A stretch of 64,000 bases of DNA from Kitasatospora arboriphila (GTDB taxonomy: Bacteria; Actinomycetota; Actinomycetes; Mycobacteriales; Mycobacteriaceae), in assembly GCF_000717275.1 (NCBI RefSeq), contig NZ_JNYV01000002.1:992001-1056000 (forward strand), read 5' to 3'. Below the pieces are notes generated by a model. It saw only the letters and a program-made list of their open reading frames with translations. It ran no database searches and was not told the origin of the DNA. Shown here piece after piece: positions 1 through 7,744 of the stretch. Each line of letters opens with the position of its first letter. Position 1 is the stretch's first letter. Position numbers and translations under genes: made by a program.

Positions 1-655
1 GCTCGGCGCTCGCTTCGGCGCGGGCGCGTTCATCGCCCATGCCGACGAAGTGGTTGACCGCCATGGGTCGCAGGACCATCGATACGGGGTCGGCGAAGTG
101 GGCGAAGTGTCCGGCCACCTCGAGGGTGACGAAACCGTGTACAGCACTCCATAACTCGGCCGCGATCTGGCTGCTGTCGCTGACCGAGACTCGCCCTGAG
201 TGCGCCAACCTCTCGCAGGCCTCGACCAACACGGCGTACGCAGTCGCGAATCCGCTGGCGGTCTTGTTCTCGGGGGATCCGATGTATCGGTAGGTGCCTC
301 GCGTCGACAAGCCGAACATCATGTCGTAGAGGTGGGCGTTGTTCTGGGCCACGCTACGAGTCGCCAGGGCGATGGCGAACAGCTGCACGCCGGGGTCTTC
401 GTCGGCCTGGGATGCGACCCTCATGGCTGCTGCCAGGTCTGCATACCCGTGGGCCACCACATCCTGCAGTAGTTCTCTCAATCCGCCGAAATGGTGGTAG
501 ACGGCGATGGTCGAGACTCCGGCGGCGTCGGTGATGGTGCGGACCTTCAACTGCTCTGGTCCGAACTCGGCCAGCAGATCCACGGTCGACAGGATCAGGC
601 GTTCTCTCACCGAGCCGTTGGGCTCAGATCCCTGTCCCTTCCGTGCGCTTGCCAC
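1..655 (-). CDS. TetR-family transcriptional regulator, C-terminus cut by window edge
   Basis: The minus strand stays open from a GTG at 655 to the left edge (about 218 codons, no stop reached). The N-terminus reads as a TetR DNA-binding domain: a helix (RERLILSTVDLLAEFG) and a recognition helix-turn-helix ending in STIAVYHHFGGLRELL. The rest is helical, as expected of a ligand-binding domain. An in-frame stop lies just upstream of the GTG, so the start can only be this GTG or slightly downstream. It is divergent from the MFS exporter at 755, the usual arrangement of a local repressor with an efflux gene, so repression of that exporter is the natural inference. The ligand is unknown. Confidence 0.85.
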   Translation of the reverse strand, partial: MASARKGQGSEPNGSVRERLILSTVDLLAEFGPEQLKVRTITDAAGVSTIAVYHHFGGLRELLQDVVAHGYADLAAAMRVASQADEDPGVQLFAIALATRSVAQNNAHLYDMMFGLSTRGTYRYIGSPENKTASGFATAYAVLVEACERLAHSGRVSVSDSSQIAAELWSAVHGFVTLEVAGHFAHFADPVSMVLRPMAVNHFVGMGDERARAEASAE

Positions 656-694
656 CAGGACATGGTTTCACACATCGGTGATGGACCTTCTGGG

Positions 695-715
695 CTGAGT
701 GGCCTTGAGGCTCAG
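695..715. promoter_or_regulatory. Weak inverted repeat between TetR and MFS genes
   Basis: CTGAG (695-699) and CTCAG (711-715) form a 5-bp inverted repeat in the divergent intergenic region. A TATAAC hexamer at 742-747 lies only 7 bp before the MFS ATG, so the exporter message could be leaderless. The repeat is short and its role as the TetR operator is a guess. Confidence 0.25.
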
Positions 716-754
716 ACAGCGCCAATCTTGCTGCCGCCGTGCTATAACTTCATT

Positions 755-2356
755 ATGCTGACTCTTCGTCGGTCCGCGAACGGGGCCGTCAACAAAACCG
801 CCGTGCTGATCACACTGTGCTTGGCAGTGTTCGTCGTGAACGTCTCTACGACGATCATCAACATTGCGCTGCCGACTCTGGCAACCGAGATCGGTGCGTC
901 GACTCGGGATCTTCTGTGGATCGTCGACGCCTTCAACCTGGCATTCGCGGCACTGGTGCTGGCGGGCGGTTCACTGAGCGATCGCTTCGGCCGCAGGGCG
1001 CTGCTGCTCATCGGTCTCGGGGTGTTTCTGATCGCGTCGATGGGAGGTGCTCTGAGCAGCGACTCCACGACGCTCATCATCTGGCGGGGGGTGGCCGGCG
1101 TCGCCGCAGCAATGGTGTATCCGGTGACCCTGTCGATCCTGGCCAACGTGTTCACCGAGCGCTCCGAACGGGTCAAGGCGCTGGGATTGTGGGGCGCCGC
1201 AACAGGCTTGTCCGTCGCGGTCGGACCGGTGGTCGGAGGCGCACTGCTCGAATCATTCTGGTGGGGTTCGATTCTCGTCTTCAATGGCGCAGCCGCAGCG
1301 GCTACGCTTCTGTTCGCGCTACGGTTTGTGCCCGACTCCCGCGACCCTGCCACTCCTCCACTTGACTACGTGGGACTGGTATTGTCGACCGTTGCGCTCG
1401 GGGCGCTGGTCTACTCGATCATCGAAGCGCCCGATCGCGGGTGGTCGTCGGTCCCGACCCTCGTCGGATTCGTCATCGCAGCAATCATCCTGGCGGTCTT
1501 CGTCCTGCACGAGATCCGCGTAGAGCACCCGATGCTCGACGTGCGACTGTTCACCAACCTCCGCTTCACCGCAGCGAGCGGCGCCGTCACGAGTGCGTTC
1601 TTCGCGCTCTTCGGCTTCATCTTCCTGGTGACCCAATACTTTCAGTCCGTGCGCGACTACGGGGCGCTCGAGACGGGTGTGCGAATGTTGCCAGTGGCCG
1701 GTTCGATCGCGGTCGCCTCGCTGCTCGGGCCGCGTCTTGCTGTCTTCATCGGTTCGAAAGTGGTTGTGGCGCTGGGTCTGGTGTCGCTCAGCGCTGCCTT
1801 CGGGTGGGCGTCGACACTGTCCATCGACACCGGCTATTGGAGCATTGTCGGTCAGATGGTGTTGCTCGGTGCGGGTATCGGTTTGACGAGTACGCCTGCA
1901 ACAGAGGCGATCATGGGTGTCGTCTCACCGGAGAAGGCGGGCATGGGCTCGGCGGTGAACGACGCCACCCGTGAACTGGGTGGGACTTTGGGAGTCGCAG
2001 TCATTGGGTCGGTGGCACTGTCGGTGTACCGCGACCACCTGCACACTGAATCACTTCCAGAGCAGCTACAGGAACCGGCACGCGAGTCGGTGGGAGCGGC
2101 GCTCGCGGCGTCGGAACAGGTCGCGGCGACGCTCGGACAACTCGGTGCCAACGTGGGGGCCCGCCTGGCCGACACCGCACGGCTCAGCTTTGTGGATGGC
2201 TTCACCACCGGCTGCGTCGTTGCGGGCGTGGTGACGGCCGTTGCGGCAGTGCTGACCCTGATCTACCTGCCTGCCCATCCCACCGCACCGGATGCCGGCG
2301 ACCCCGACGTCGAGAACAAGGCCAAGGCGCAGAAACCCTCAGCGGTCGACGGTTAG
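755..2356 (+). CDS. MFS multidrug exporter, DHA2 (EmrB/QacA) type
   Basis: This 533-residue protein has about 14 hydrophobic segments, the size and topology of the drug:H+ antiporter-2 branch. The N-terminus carries the TM1 pattern NVSTTIINIALPTL. The loop between TM2 and TM3 has GGSLSDRFGRRALLL, a match to the MFS motif A (GxLaDrxGrkxxl). Near the C-terminal half, STPATEAIMGVVSPEKAGMGSA is typical of EmrB/QacA exporters. The ATG at 755 is chosen because upstream in-frame sequence is antisense to the TetR gene and not coding-like. The likely role is proton-driven efflux of a toxic or catabolic compound across the cytoplasmic membrane, probably under the divergent TetR. The substrate cannot be read from the sequence. 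Confidence 0.92.
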   Translation: MLTLRRSANGAVNKTAVLITLCLAVFVVNVSTTIINIALPTLATEIGASTRDLLWIVDAFNLAFAALVLAGGSLSDRFGRRALLLIGLGVFLIASMGGALSSDSTTLIIWRGVAGVAAAMVYPVTLSILANVFTERSERVKALGLWGAATGLSVAVGPVVGGALLESFWWGSILVFNGAAAAATLLFALRFVPDSRDPATPPLDYVGLVLSTVALGALVYSIIEAPDRGWSSVPTLVGFVIAAIILAVFVLHEIRVEHPMLDVRLFTNLRFTAASGAVTSAFFALFGFIFLVTQYFQSVRDYGALETGVRMLPVAGSIAVASLLGPRLAVFIGSKVVVALGLVSLSAAFGWASTLSIDTGYWSIVGQMVLLGAGIGLTSTPATEAIMGVVSPEKAGMGSAVNDATRELGGTLGVAVIGSVALSVYRDHLHTESLPEQLQEPARESVGAALAASEQVAATLGQLGANVGARLADTARLSFVDGFTTGCVVAGVVTAVAAVLTLIYLPAHPTAPDAGDPDVENKAKAQKPSAVDG

Positions 2357-2537
2357 CGGCGAACTGTCGCGTCATCGAGTGAACTTGCGAGACCCGAGCC
2401 GCTGCTTCGCGCGCATGGTCTCCTTGGCGATCGGTACCTGGCCGAGGGCAGCGGCAAGGCGACCTGACAATGTTCCTCAATGCCTCACAGGTTTGCAGTC
2501 GTCTCGGATCCCCCGGAGCCGTCGATTGCGAACGGGC

Positions 2538-3464
2538 TCATTGCACAACCGTGTTCTGGACACCCAGATCGATCAGCCCATCTGCGGTGCGGATACCTGC
2601 GGTGACGACATCGCCTACCGAGAGATACTTGGAGTTCTTCGCCTGACGGGCGAAGAAGATCTTCCACTTGAGTGCCGGCGGCAAGAGTTCGCCGACCTTT
2701 TGCACGATTATTGGCGGGGCCGAGATGGCGGTACCGATTGGCGTGCCGGTAAGAAGGAGGTCGCCCGGAGCCATGACCTGGAAACGCGCGAGTCGGGTGA
2801 GCGCTTCAGCGGGCGGGGTGATCAGGTCATCGCCGATGAGCTGATCTTGTCGGGTTTCGCCGTTCACTTCCAGCGTCATCCGTAGATCGGGGATTCGCCC
2901 GAACTCCTCGTCATCGAGCAGAACCAGCCGAGGGCCCACCGGTGTGAACGAGGGATACGATTTGCTCTCGTAGACTTGGGTTCTGGTGAGTTGTATCTCG
3001 CGAGCGGAGACATCGTTCGCGACGACCAATCCGGCAACATACTTCGAGATATTGTTCTCGGTCACAGTCGTCCCGATGGGAATCTCTGTCCCCACGACGA
3101 CTCCCAGCTCAATCTCATAGTCCAGAAGGCGCACCTGATCCGGCGTACGAATCGGAGCAGTGGGACCACTGATCGATGCCGACGATTTCCGAAAGAACGT
3201 AGGATGCAGAGTATTCGGATCGGCGCCCGTGTCGATGGCGTGTGAGCGGTAGTTGAGCAGTTGCGCAACGAGGCGACATGGCGTGGTTATCGGCGACACC
3301 AGATCAAGGTCGTCAAGATCGCGGACATACCCCGAATCGGCGACGATCGCACTGCGATCTGCAAGCAGGGCCCTGGTGGTCTCGGCGCTGGTGTCAATAC
3401 GGATTGCGCGGTCGCCGTCAAGGCGCCACCAGCCGTCGGTGGTTCGAACGACACTGATACTCAT
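2538..3464 (-). CDS. Fumarylacetoacetate hydrolase (FAH) family protein
   Basis: 308 residues with a C-terminal FAH fold. The metal-binding acidic residues appear as E117 and E119 in LLDYEIELGVVVG and D151 in VVANDVSARE, followed by the family's LLTGTPIG segment near residue 240. Members hydrolyse acylpyruvates or act as hydratases/decarboxylases on ring-fission products, using Mg2+ or Mn2+ in the cytoplasm. It is read with the extradiol-type VOC gene (3600-4244) and the SRPBCC gene (4332-4772), which suggests it handles the meta-cleavage product of an aromatic ring. The exact reaction (hydrolase or 4-oxalocrotonate decarboxylase/hydratase type) cannot be assigned. Confidence 0.88.
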   Translation of the reverse strand: MSISVVRTTDGWWRLDGDRAIRIDTSAETTRALLADRSAIVADSGYVRDLDDLDLVSPITTPCRLVAQLLNYRSHAIDTGADPNTLHPTFFRKSSASISGPTAPIRTPDQVRLLDYEIELGVVVGTEIPIGTTVTENNISKYVAGLVVANDVSAREIQLTRTQVYESKSYPSFTPVGPRLVLLDDEEFGRIPDLRMTLEVNGETRQDQLIGDDLITPPAEALTRLARFQVMAPGDLLLTGTPIGTAISAPPIIVQKVGELLPPALKWKIFFARQAKNSKYLSVGDVVTAGIRTADGLIDLGVQNTVVQ

Positions 3465-3599
3465 CAGTATTCACCTTCTCATGGAGGTCGTCGGTACTGG
3501 GGAGCGCGCTCTCATGCGCGGTAGCAGCGGTTGCACGCAAGAAGCGCAGACGTCTGTAGTTGCCTCACCAGAGCGCACTGCGGCCGCTTGAAAATCGGC

Positions 3600-4244
3600 T
3601 TACAGTGTGCGCAGGTTGATGGTCTTCTTGTTGGCAACAACGGGGGTTCCTGGGCGGACGCCGGCTTCGCGATGACGTAGTTCGGAGTGAGGGATTCCTC
3701 TACGGAGTTGGCTCAACAGGTATTCCGGATCGATGTTGACCCCGATGGGGTTTTCCGCGAACTCCTCGGTGAAAAAGTACGCCGAGGTGTTCTCAGGGTC
3801 GAAATTCTCGACCTGGAGCTCCAGACGCATCCCGTCCGGGTCCTCGTAGTACAGCGAGATGGTCGGCCCGTGGTTGATGCTCCATACCGGAACAATGCCC
3901 AGCCGCTTCAGCCGAACATAGTTTTCGAGCAGCCGCTCCAGCGACGCGTAGGTCAGCGAAATGTGGTCGATTCCATACGCTTTGCGCCTGAATCTGGCCA
4001 GCGGAAACAGAAACTTGAATGGCTTGGGAACGGCGACTATGGCTAGGCGGTGCGATTCGTCATCCCAGGTCAGAAACGTGATCTGCTTGTCCTGGTACGC
4101 GATCTTGGCGTTGAAGAGGGTGCCGTACCACTCGACGAGTTCGTCTCGGCGCGCTGATTTGACGACCCAGTGAGCAACATAATCAGGCGCCACCCGAGCG
4201 CTGGGGTCTGATGCAGTGGGTTCGGATTGGTCTGGTCCGCTCAT
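3600..4244 (-). CDS. VOC-superfamily protein, likely type I extradiol ring-cleavage dioxygenase
   Basis: 214 residues; two betaalphabetabetabeta modules of the vicinal oxygen chelate fold. A complete 2-His-1-carboxylate iron site can be proposed: H25 (DYVAHWVV), H94 (GIDHISLTY) and E142 (MRLELQVE). H125 and Y132 sit where type I extradiol dioxygenases carry acid-base residues. This favours a catalytic dioxygenase over a glyoxalase or resistance protein. A tail of about 60 residues follows the fold. The gene lies between the FAH and SRPBCC genes on the same strand and opposite a two-component flavin hydroxylase, an arrangement that gives hydroxylation, ring opening and side-chain hydrolysis in order. 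The substrate is unknown; an iron-independent VOC function remains possible. Confidence 0.8.
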   Translation of the reverse strand: MSGPDQSEPTASDPSARVAPDYVAHWVVKSARRDELVEWYGTLFNAKIAYQDKQITFLTWDDESHRLAIVAVPKPFKFLFPLARFRRKAYGIDHISLTYASLERLLENYVRLKRLGIVPVWSINHGPTISLYYEDPDGMRLELQVENFDPENTSAYFFTEEFAENPIGVNIDPEYLLSQLRRGIPHSELRHREAGVRPGTPVVANKKTINLRTL

Positions 4245-4331
4245 TGTGACCTTTCTGATGTTGGTATGCGATGTGGGTGCCGGCGCCCACTGGTCGATGT
4301 TGTTGCCACTCTGCGTATTTCGACGGCGAAC

Positions 4332-4772
4332 TCATGGCTGGTTGGAAAGGTGTTTCTCCAGCCCGTCGAGCGTCGCGGTCAGTTGCTTCTTGAACGTGCC
4401 CTGTATGGCCTTGCCGATCGGACCGAACAGAAGAGGGCTTTTGACATTCAGTTCAATGGTGATCTTCGAGCCGCCCTCGCGGGGGTCGCAGCTCAGTCGA
4501 AGCGAAACTTTCGAGCCAGTGTCACCGGAACCAGAAGTCACCAACTCATGGGGTGGGTCGTACGTCTCTACGTGGAACTCGATGGTGTCGGTGATGTTGG
4601 CGATCTTGACCTTTTGCACCATCCGCGCACCGACGGCGAGGGGTGTAGGCGGTAGCTCCACCCAGGCGGAGTGCAGTGCATGCCAGTTCTCGTAGGTCGT
4701 GGGATCGGACACCGTGGCCCACACCTGATCGGGTGGGGCCGGAAGTGCGCGTTCCATCGTGATGGGAGCCAT
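4332..4772 (-). CDS. SRPBCC (START/Bet v1-like) family protein
   Basis: 146 residues beginning with the polyketide-cyclase/START pattern ERALPAPPDQVWATVSDPTTYENWHALH and ending in a long helix (LTATLDGLEKHLSNQ). The family forms a hydrophobic cavity that binds aromatic or lipid ligands. No catalytic residues can be assigned. It is first in the minus-strand group SRPBCC-VOC-FAH, and its start lies just below the palindromic operator region at 4822-4854, so it is likely regulated together with the divergent monooxygenase operon. Binding or shuttling of the aromatic substrate is an inference from context. Confidence 0.82.
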   Translation of the reverse strand: MAPITMERALPAPPDQVWATVSDPTTYENWHALHSAWVELPPTPLAVGARMVQKVKIANITDTIEFHVETYDPPHELVTSGSGDTGSKVSLRLSCDPREGGSKITIELNVKSPLLFGPIGKAIQGTFKKQLTATLDGLEKHLSNQP

Positions 4773-4821
4773 GATGTGCCCTTTCGTGACGTCTGACTTC
4801 GAGCTCTACTACCTCATATGG

Positions 4822-4836
4822 TTGACTCGAAGTCAA
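4822..4836. promoter_or_regulatory. Perfect palindrome TTGACT-CGA-AGTCAA (probable operator)
   Basis: Arms TTGACT (4822-4827) and AGTCAA (4831-4836) are exact reverse complements around a 3-bp spacer. It sits between the divergent SRPBCC and flavin-monooxygenase genes, one base before a second palindrome. The TetR gene at 6919 is the nearest candidate binder. Confidence 0.6.
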
Positions 4837-4837
4837 T

Positions 4838-4854
4838 GTTGACATCAAGTCAAC
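4838..4854. promoter_or_regulatory. Second palindrome GTTGAC-ATCAA-GTCAAC (probable operator) over a promoter
   Basis: Arms GTTGAC (4838-4843) and GTCAAC (4849-4854) are exact reverse complements. TTGACA at 4839-4844 followed after 17 bp by TACGGT (4862-4867) gives a plausible plus-strand promoter for the monooxygenase operon, so binding here would block it. GAGCTC hexamers at 4801-4806 and 4855-4860 flank the pair of palindromes. Confidence 0.6.
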
Positions 4855-5008
4855 GAGCTCCTACGGTGTGTGACACGTCACCGCGCACCAACTCGAGGGG
4901 CTCGTCCGAAATTCTGGCTGGGCCCGCTCGCTCGGCGGTGGACGAAAGCAGTCGTTCGAACATCGAGTGGGCTTCGCTACCCGGGCAGGGCCATAACGAA
5001 AGAGACTC

Positions 5009-6214
5009 ATGACAACAACAATTGACCCGTCCCCCGCGGCCGCCGGGGCAGACGTCCTGAACAACCTCCGCGCTTTGGTACCTGCCCTCGAGGGCGGGGC
5101 AGCGGAGAACGAAGCTGCTCGTCGACTGTCAGACGAAACAGTCGACGCCCTTCGGCAAGCGGGAGCGTTTCGCGTTGCCGCGCCGGCTCGGTTCGGGGGA
5201 CTCGAGACCAATTTGCGCACGATGCTCGAGGTATCGGCCACCATCGCCGAGGGTGACGCAGGCGCCGCGTGGGTCGCCACTTTGTCCAACGTCAACGACT
5301 GGGCACTCGGTATTTTCCCCGAGGAGGCGTTGTCCGAGGTGTATGCCGACGGGCCCGATACCATCGTTGCCGGGGTCGTGTCCCCGACTGCTACTGCGCG
5401 AAAGGTCGACGGCGGGTATCGCGTCGACGGGGAATGGCCATACGCATCGGCCAGCCTGCATTCGGCGTGGTGTACGGGAGGCGTGCTCGTCGTAGACGAG
5501 GACGGCACCATGATCGACCAGGCGATGGCTTTGATTCCTCGTGCCGACTACTCCATCAAAGACACGTGGTACGTCGCCGGCATGCGTGCCTCGGGTAGCA
5601 ACACCGTCATCGCCGACGACGTGTTCGTCCCCGAACATCGCCTCGCCTCGATGCTGCCGATGATGGACGGGTCCTATATCGCAGAGCGACCCCATTCCGC
5701 CCTCGGGCGCTCCGCATTCGGTCCCATGCTGGTGATGGTTTTGGTGGGCCCACAACTTGGAATGGCACGCGCCGCGCTGAACCTGGTGAGAACCAAGGCG
5801 AGCCAAAAGGCACTGGCTTACACAACGTTTGAGCGTCAGGCCGATTCGGTGGCGTTTCAAATGCTGCTCGCTGAAGCTGCACTGAAGATCGATACCGCGC
5901 ATCTGCACGCCTACCGGGCCGCTGACGACGTCGAGCGATGGGCCATCGCGGGGGAGTATCCGGATGTGGTTTCTCGTGCTCGTGTACGCGGAGATGCGGC
6001 TGTCGCGCTGCGCAGCGTGAACGAAGCCCTGAACATGCTGCTGGACGCAACCGGTGCCGGGGCATTCGCCGAAGTCAATGCATTGCAACGAATTTGGCGC
6101 GATTCCAACGTGGGCGCACGGCATGCGGTGATGCTGCCGCGTGTGTCGATCGAAACCTACGGAAAAGCATTGCTCGGACTCGACGCCCACGAACACATAA
6201 CACCGATCATCTGA
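5009..6214 (+). CDS. Two-component flavin-dependent monooxygenase, oxygenase subunit (group D, acyl-CoA-dehydrogenase fold)
   Basis: 401 residues with the acyl-CoA-dehydrogenase-like fold used by HpaB/HsaA/DszC-type oxygenases: an N-terminal helical domain (ALRQAGAFRVAAPARFGG), a central beta domain (GGYRVDGEWPYASASLHSAWCTGG) and a C-terminal four-helix domain. The segment GEWPYASA is typical of the hydroxylase branch rather than of true acyl-CoA dehydrogenases. A dedicated flavin reductase follows at 6329. The enzyme should use FADH2 or FMNH2 supplied by that partner, with O2, to hydroxylate an aromatic or hydrophobic substrate in the cytoplasm. With the extradiol-type VOC opposite, ortho-hydroxylation of a phenol before ring cleavage is a reasonable inference. 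Confidence 0.87.
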   Translation: MTTTIDPSPAAAGADVLNNLRALVPALEGGAAENEAARRLSDETVDALRQAGAFRVAAPARFGGLETNLRTMLEVSATIAEGDAGAAWVATLSNVNDWALGIFPEEALSEVYADGPDTIVAGVVSPTATARKVDGGYRVDGEWPYASASLHSAWCTGGVLVVDEDGTMIDQAMALIPRADYSIKDTWYVAGMRASGSNTVIADDVFVPEHRLASMLPMMDGSYIAERPHSALGRSAFGPMLVMVLVGPQLGMARAALNLVRTKASQKALAYTTFERQADSVAFQMLLAEAALKIDTAHLHAYRAADDVERWAIAGEYPDVVSRARVRGDAAVALRSVNEALNMLLDATGAGAFAEVNALQRIWRDSNVGARHAVMLPRVSIETYGKALLGLDAHEHITPII

Positions 6215-6328
6215 CAGCCGCCATGTCAGCTCACACCCTCGTCCACACAGGCGACATGAACGTAATTACCCCTGCGACTTCGAGTTCAGCGCGCCCCGGC
6301 ACATCGAGACCAGGAGAATTCAGCTCAC

Positions 6329-6862
6329 ATGGACTTGTCACTTTTCAAAGACGCCATGGCGCGTGTGACGGGACCGGTCGCCGTCGTCACGTCCTACGAA
6401 GACGATGCCCCGCACGGAACCACGGTCAGCTCCCTGGCGTCGTTGAGCCTGGAACCGGCCTTGATATCGGTGGCTTTCGACAACGCGTCGTCCTTGTTGG
6501 ATATCGTCCGGCGTACGCAAGCGTTTGGCGTCAACATACTTTCGGTCGACCAGGCAGACTGCGCGGCTCGATTCGCAGGGCCGCGGGAGCACAGATTCAC
6601 AGGAACGTCGTGGGAACTGCATGGCGGACTCCCTCGGGTGCTCGGATCTTCGGCATGGTTGGAATGCGAGATCGCGGACGAGTTCGCCGGCGGCGACCAC
6701 ACCTTGATTCTGGGCAATGTCAGGCACTGCTCCATCGGGCAGGCCGCGCCCCTGGCCTACAGCCAGCGCACGTACGGGTCACTCGTGAAACTAGCCGGGA
6801 CTACTGGCGCCCCAACGGCAAGACCGACATCCCGCAGCACCCCATCTGCGCTGAACGCGTAA
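6329..6862 (+). CDS. Flavin reductase domain protein (partner of the 5009 monooxygenase)
   Basis: 177 residues of the flavin_reduct/HpaC family. Visible features are the opening LFKDAMARVTGPVAVVTSY, the flavin-binding GTTVSSLASLSLEPALISVAFD, and FGVNILSVDQADCAARFAG. The C-terminus has an extra low-complexity tail rich in Ala, Thr, Pro and Ser after residue 155. It follows the oxygenase gene by 114 bp on the same strand and would supply reduced flavin from NAD(P)H. The region in between holds no recognised element. The ATG at 6329 follows GGAG at 6313-6316. Confidence 0.88.
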   Translation: MDLSLFKDAMARVTGPVAVVTSYEDDAPHGTTVSSLASLSLEPALISVAFDNASSLLDIVRRTQAFGVNILSVDQADCAARFAGPREHRFTGTSWELHGGLPRVLGSSAWLECEIADEFAGGDHTLILGNVRHCSIGQAAPLAYSQRTYGSLVKLAGTTGAPTARPTSRSTPSALNA

Positions 6863-6918
6863 ACTACGTCGTGCCCGTACGCGATCGCGGCCAAAGACGA
6901 GTGAGAACGGGAGTCCCG

Positions 6919-7584
6919 GTGCCCAAACCATCCACCAGGATGACTGCTCGTGCGGCTCAAGCGGCGGAGACCAAGCAAAGACTCGTGGACGCCGCAGTTC
7001 GGTTGTTCTCGGAGCTCGATTACGACAAAGTCGGGGTCTCGGAACTCGTCGAGGAAGCAGACGTCGCTCACGGCCTTCTCTTTCACTACTTCGGCAACAA
7101 GCGGGGCATTTACCTCGAGGCCATGCGCGTAACCGCAGCAGATTTGACGCGGGCGTTCACCAACGTCCGTGCGACTACGCCCGCCGGCCAGATTCGTGAA
7201 GCGTTGACAGCCCACTTGCGTTACCTTCGCCAGCATCGCGGTCTGGCGCTGCGGTTGGTCTTGGGCGGTCGGGGAGCCGACCCAGAAGCCTGGGCAGTGT
7301 TCGAGGATGCGCGCACAGCAGCACTCACCTATGCGGCACAGTTGCTGTCCCTTGACCCGGACAACCCCGGCCTTCGTATGGCCGGACGGTGCGCCGTGGC
7401 AGCAATCGATGAGGCGACAGTGCAGTGGCTCGAAGACGAAGACCAATTCAACATCGACCAGATGGTCGAATGGGCGGTACACCTCATCGTGGGTTGCCTC
7501 CGGTCCGCTGAACTTCTCGACCCGACGTTGACCACGGGGCCGGCGATCCAATCCCTGCTCGGGACGGGCGCCGACCCGGTATAG
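6919..7584 (+). CDS. TetR-family transcriptional regulator of the aromatic block
   Basis: 221 residues from the GTG at 6919, which has a good ribosome-binding site (GGGAG at 6909-6913). GTG at 6901 and ATG at 6940 are alternatives. The N-terminus holds the TetR helix-turn-helix: ETKQRLVDAAVRLFSE, then SELVEEADVAHGLLFHYFGNKRGIYLEAM. The remainder is a helical ligand-binding domain. It lies inside the plus-strand operon between the flavin reductase and the TPP enzyme. It is the best candidate to bind the two palindromes at 4822-4854 and to control both divergent groups, which is inferred only from position. Confidence 0.87.
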   Translation: MPKPSTRMTARAAQAAETKQRLVDAAVRLFSELDYDKVGVSELVEEADVAHGLLFHYFGNKRGIYLEAMRVTAADLTRAFTNVRATTPAGQIREALTAHLRYLRQHRGLALRLVLGGRGADPEAWAVFEDARTAALTYAAQLLSLDPDNPGLRMAGRCAVAAIDEATVQWLEDEDQFNIDQMVEWAVHLIVGCLRSAELLDPTLTTGPAIQSLLGTGADPV

Positions 7585-7744
7585 CGGGACATGAAGCCAA
7601 GGCGGCACGGGTAGCCGAGACCGGTCACTGTGAGCCGTCGTGGTCCCGCTCTCGGGGCCAATTTGTACTAACCGAGACTCTGCAGCTCGCGCGCCGCGCA
7701 TGCGATGGTTGTCGCACCTTCCGTATCTTGATCAGGAGTTCATC

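Noticed and set aside
491..754. In-frame N-terminal extension of the MFS exporter by 88 residues
   Set aside because: The sequence is antisense to the TetR gene, is rich in Gly, His and Gln without a membrane pattern, and the normal MFS start motif begins at ATG 755.
5009..6214. Calling the 401-residue protein an acyl-CoA dehydrogenase
   Set aside because: It has the fold but the hydroxylase-type segment GEWPYASA and a flavin reductase partner; no CoA genes are near.
5938..6918. Very long N-terminal extension of the TetR gene at 6919
   Set aside because: It runs through the monooxygenase and flavin reductase genes in another frame and shows no domain; GTG 6919 has a good ribosome-binding site.
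7580..7645. AGCGGGAC ... GTCCCGCT inverted repeat after the TetR gene as a terminator
   Set aside because: The arms are about 50 bp apart with no compact stem, and the next gene of the same strand starts shortly after.
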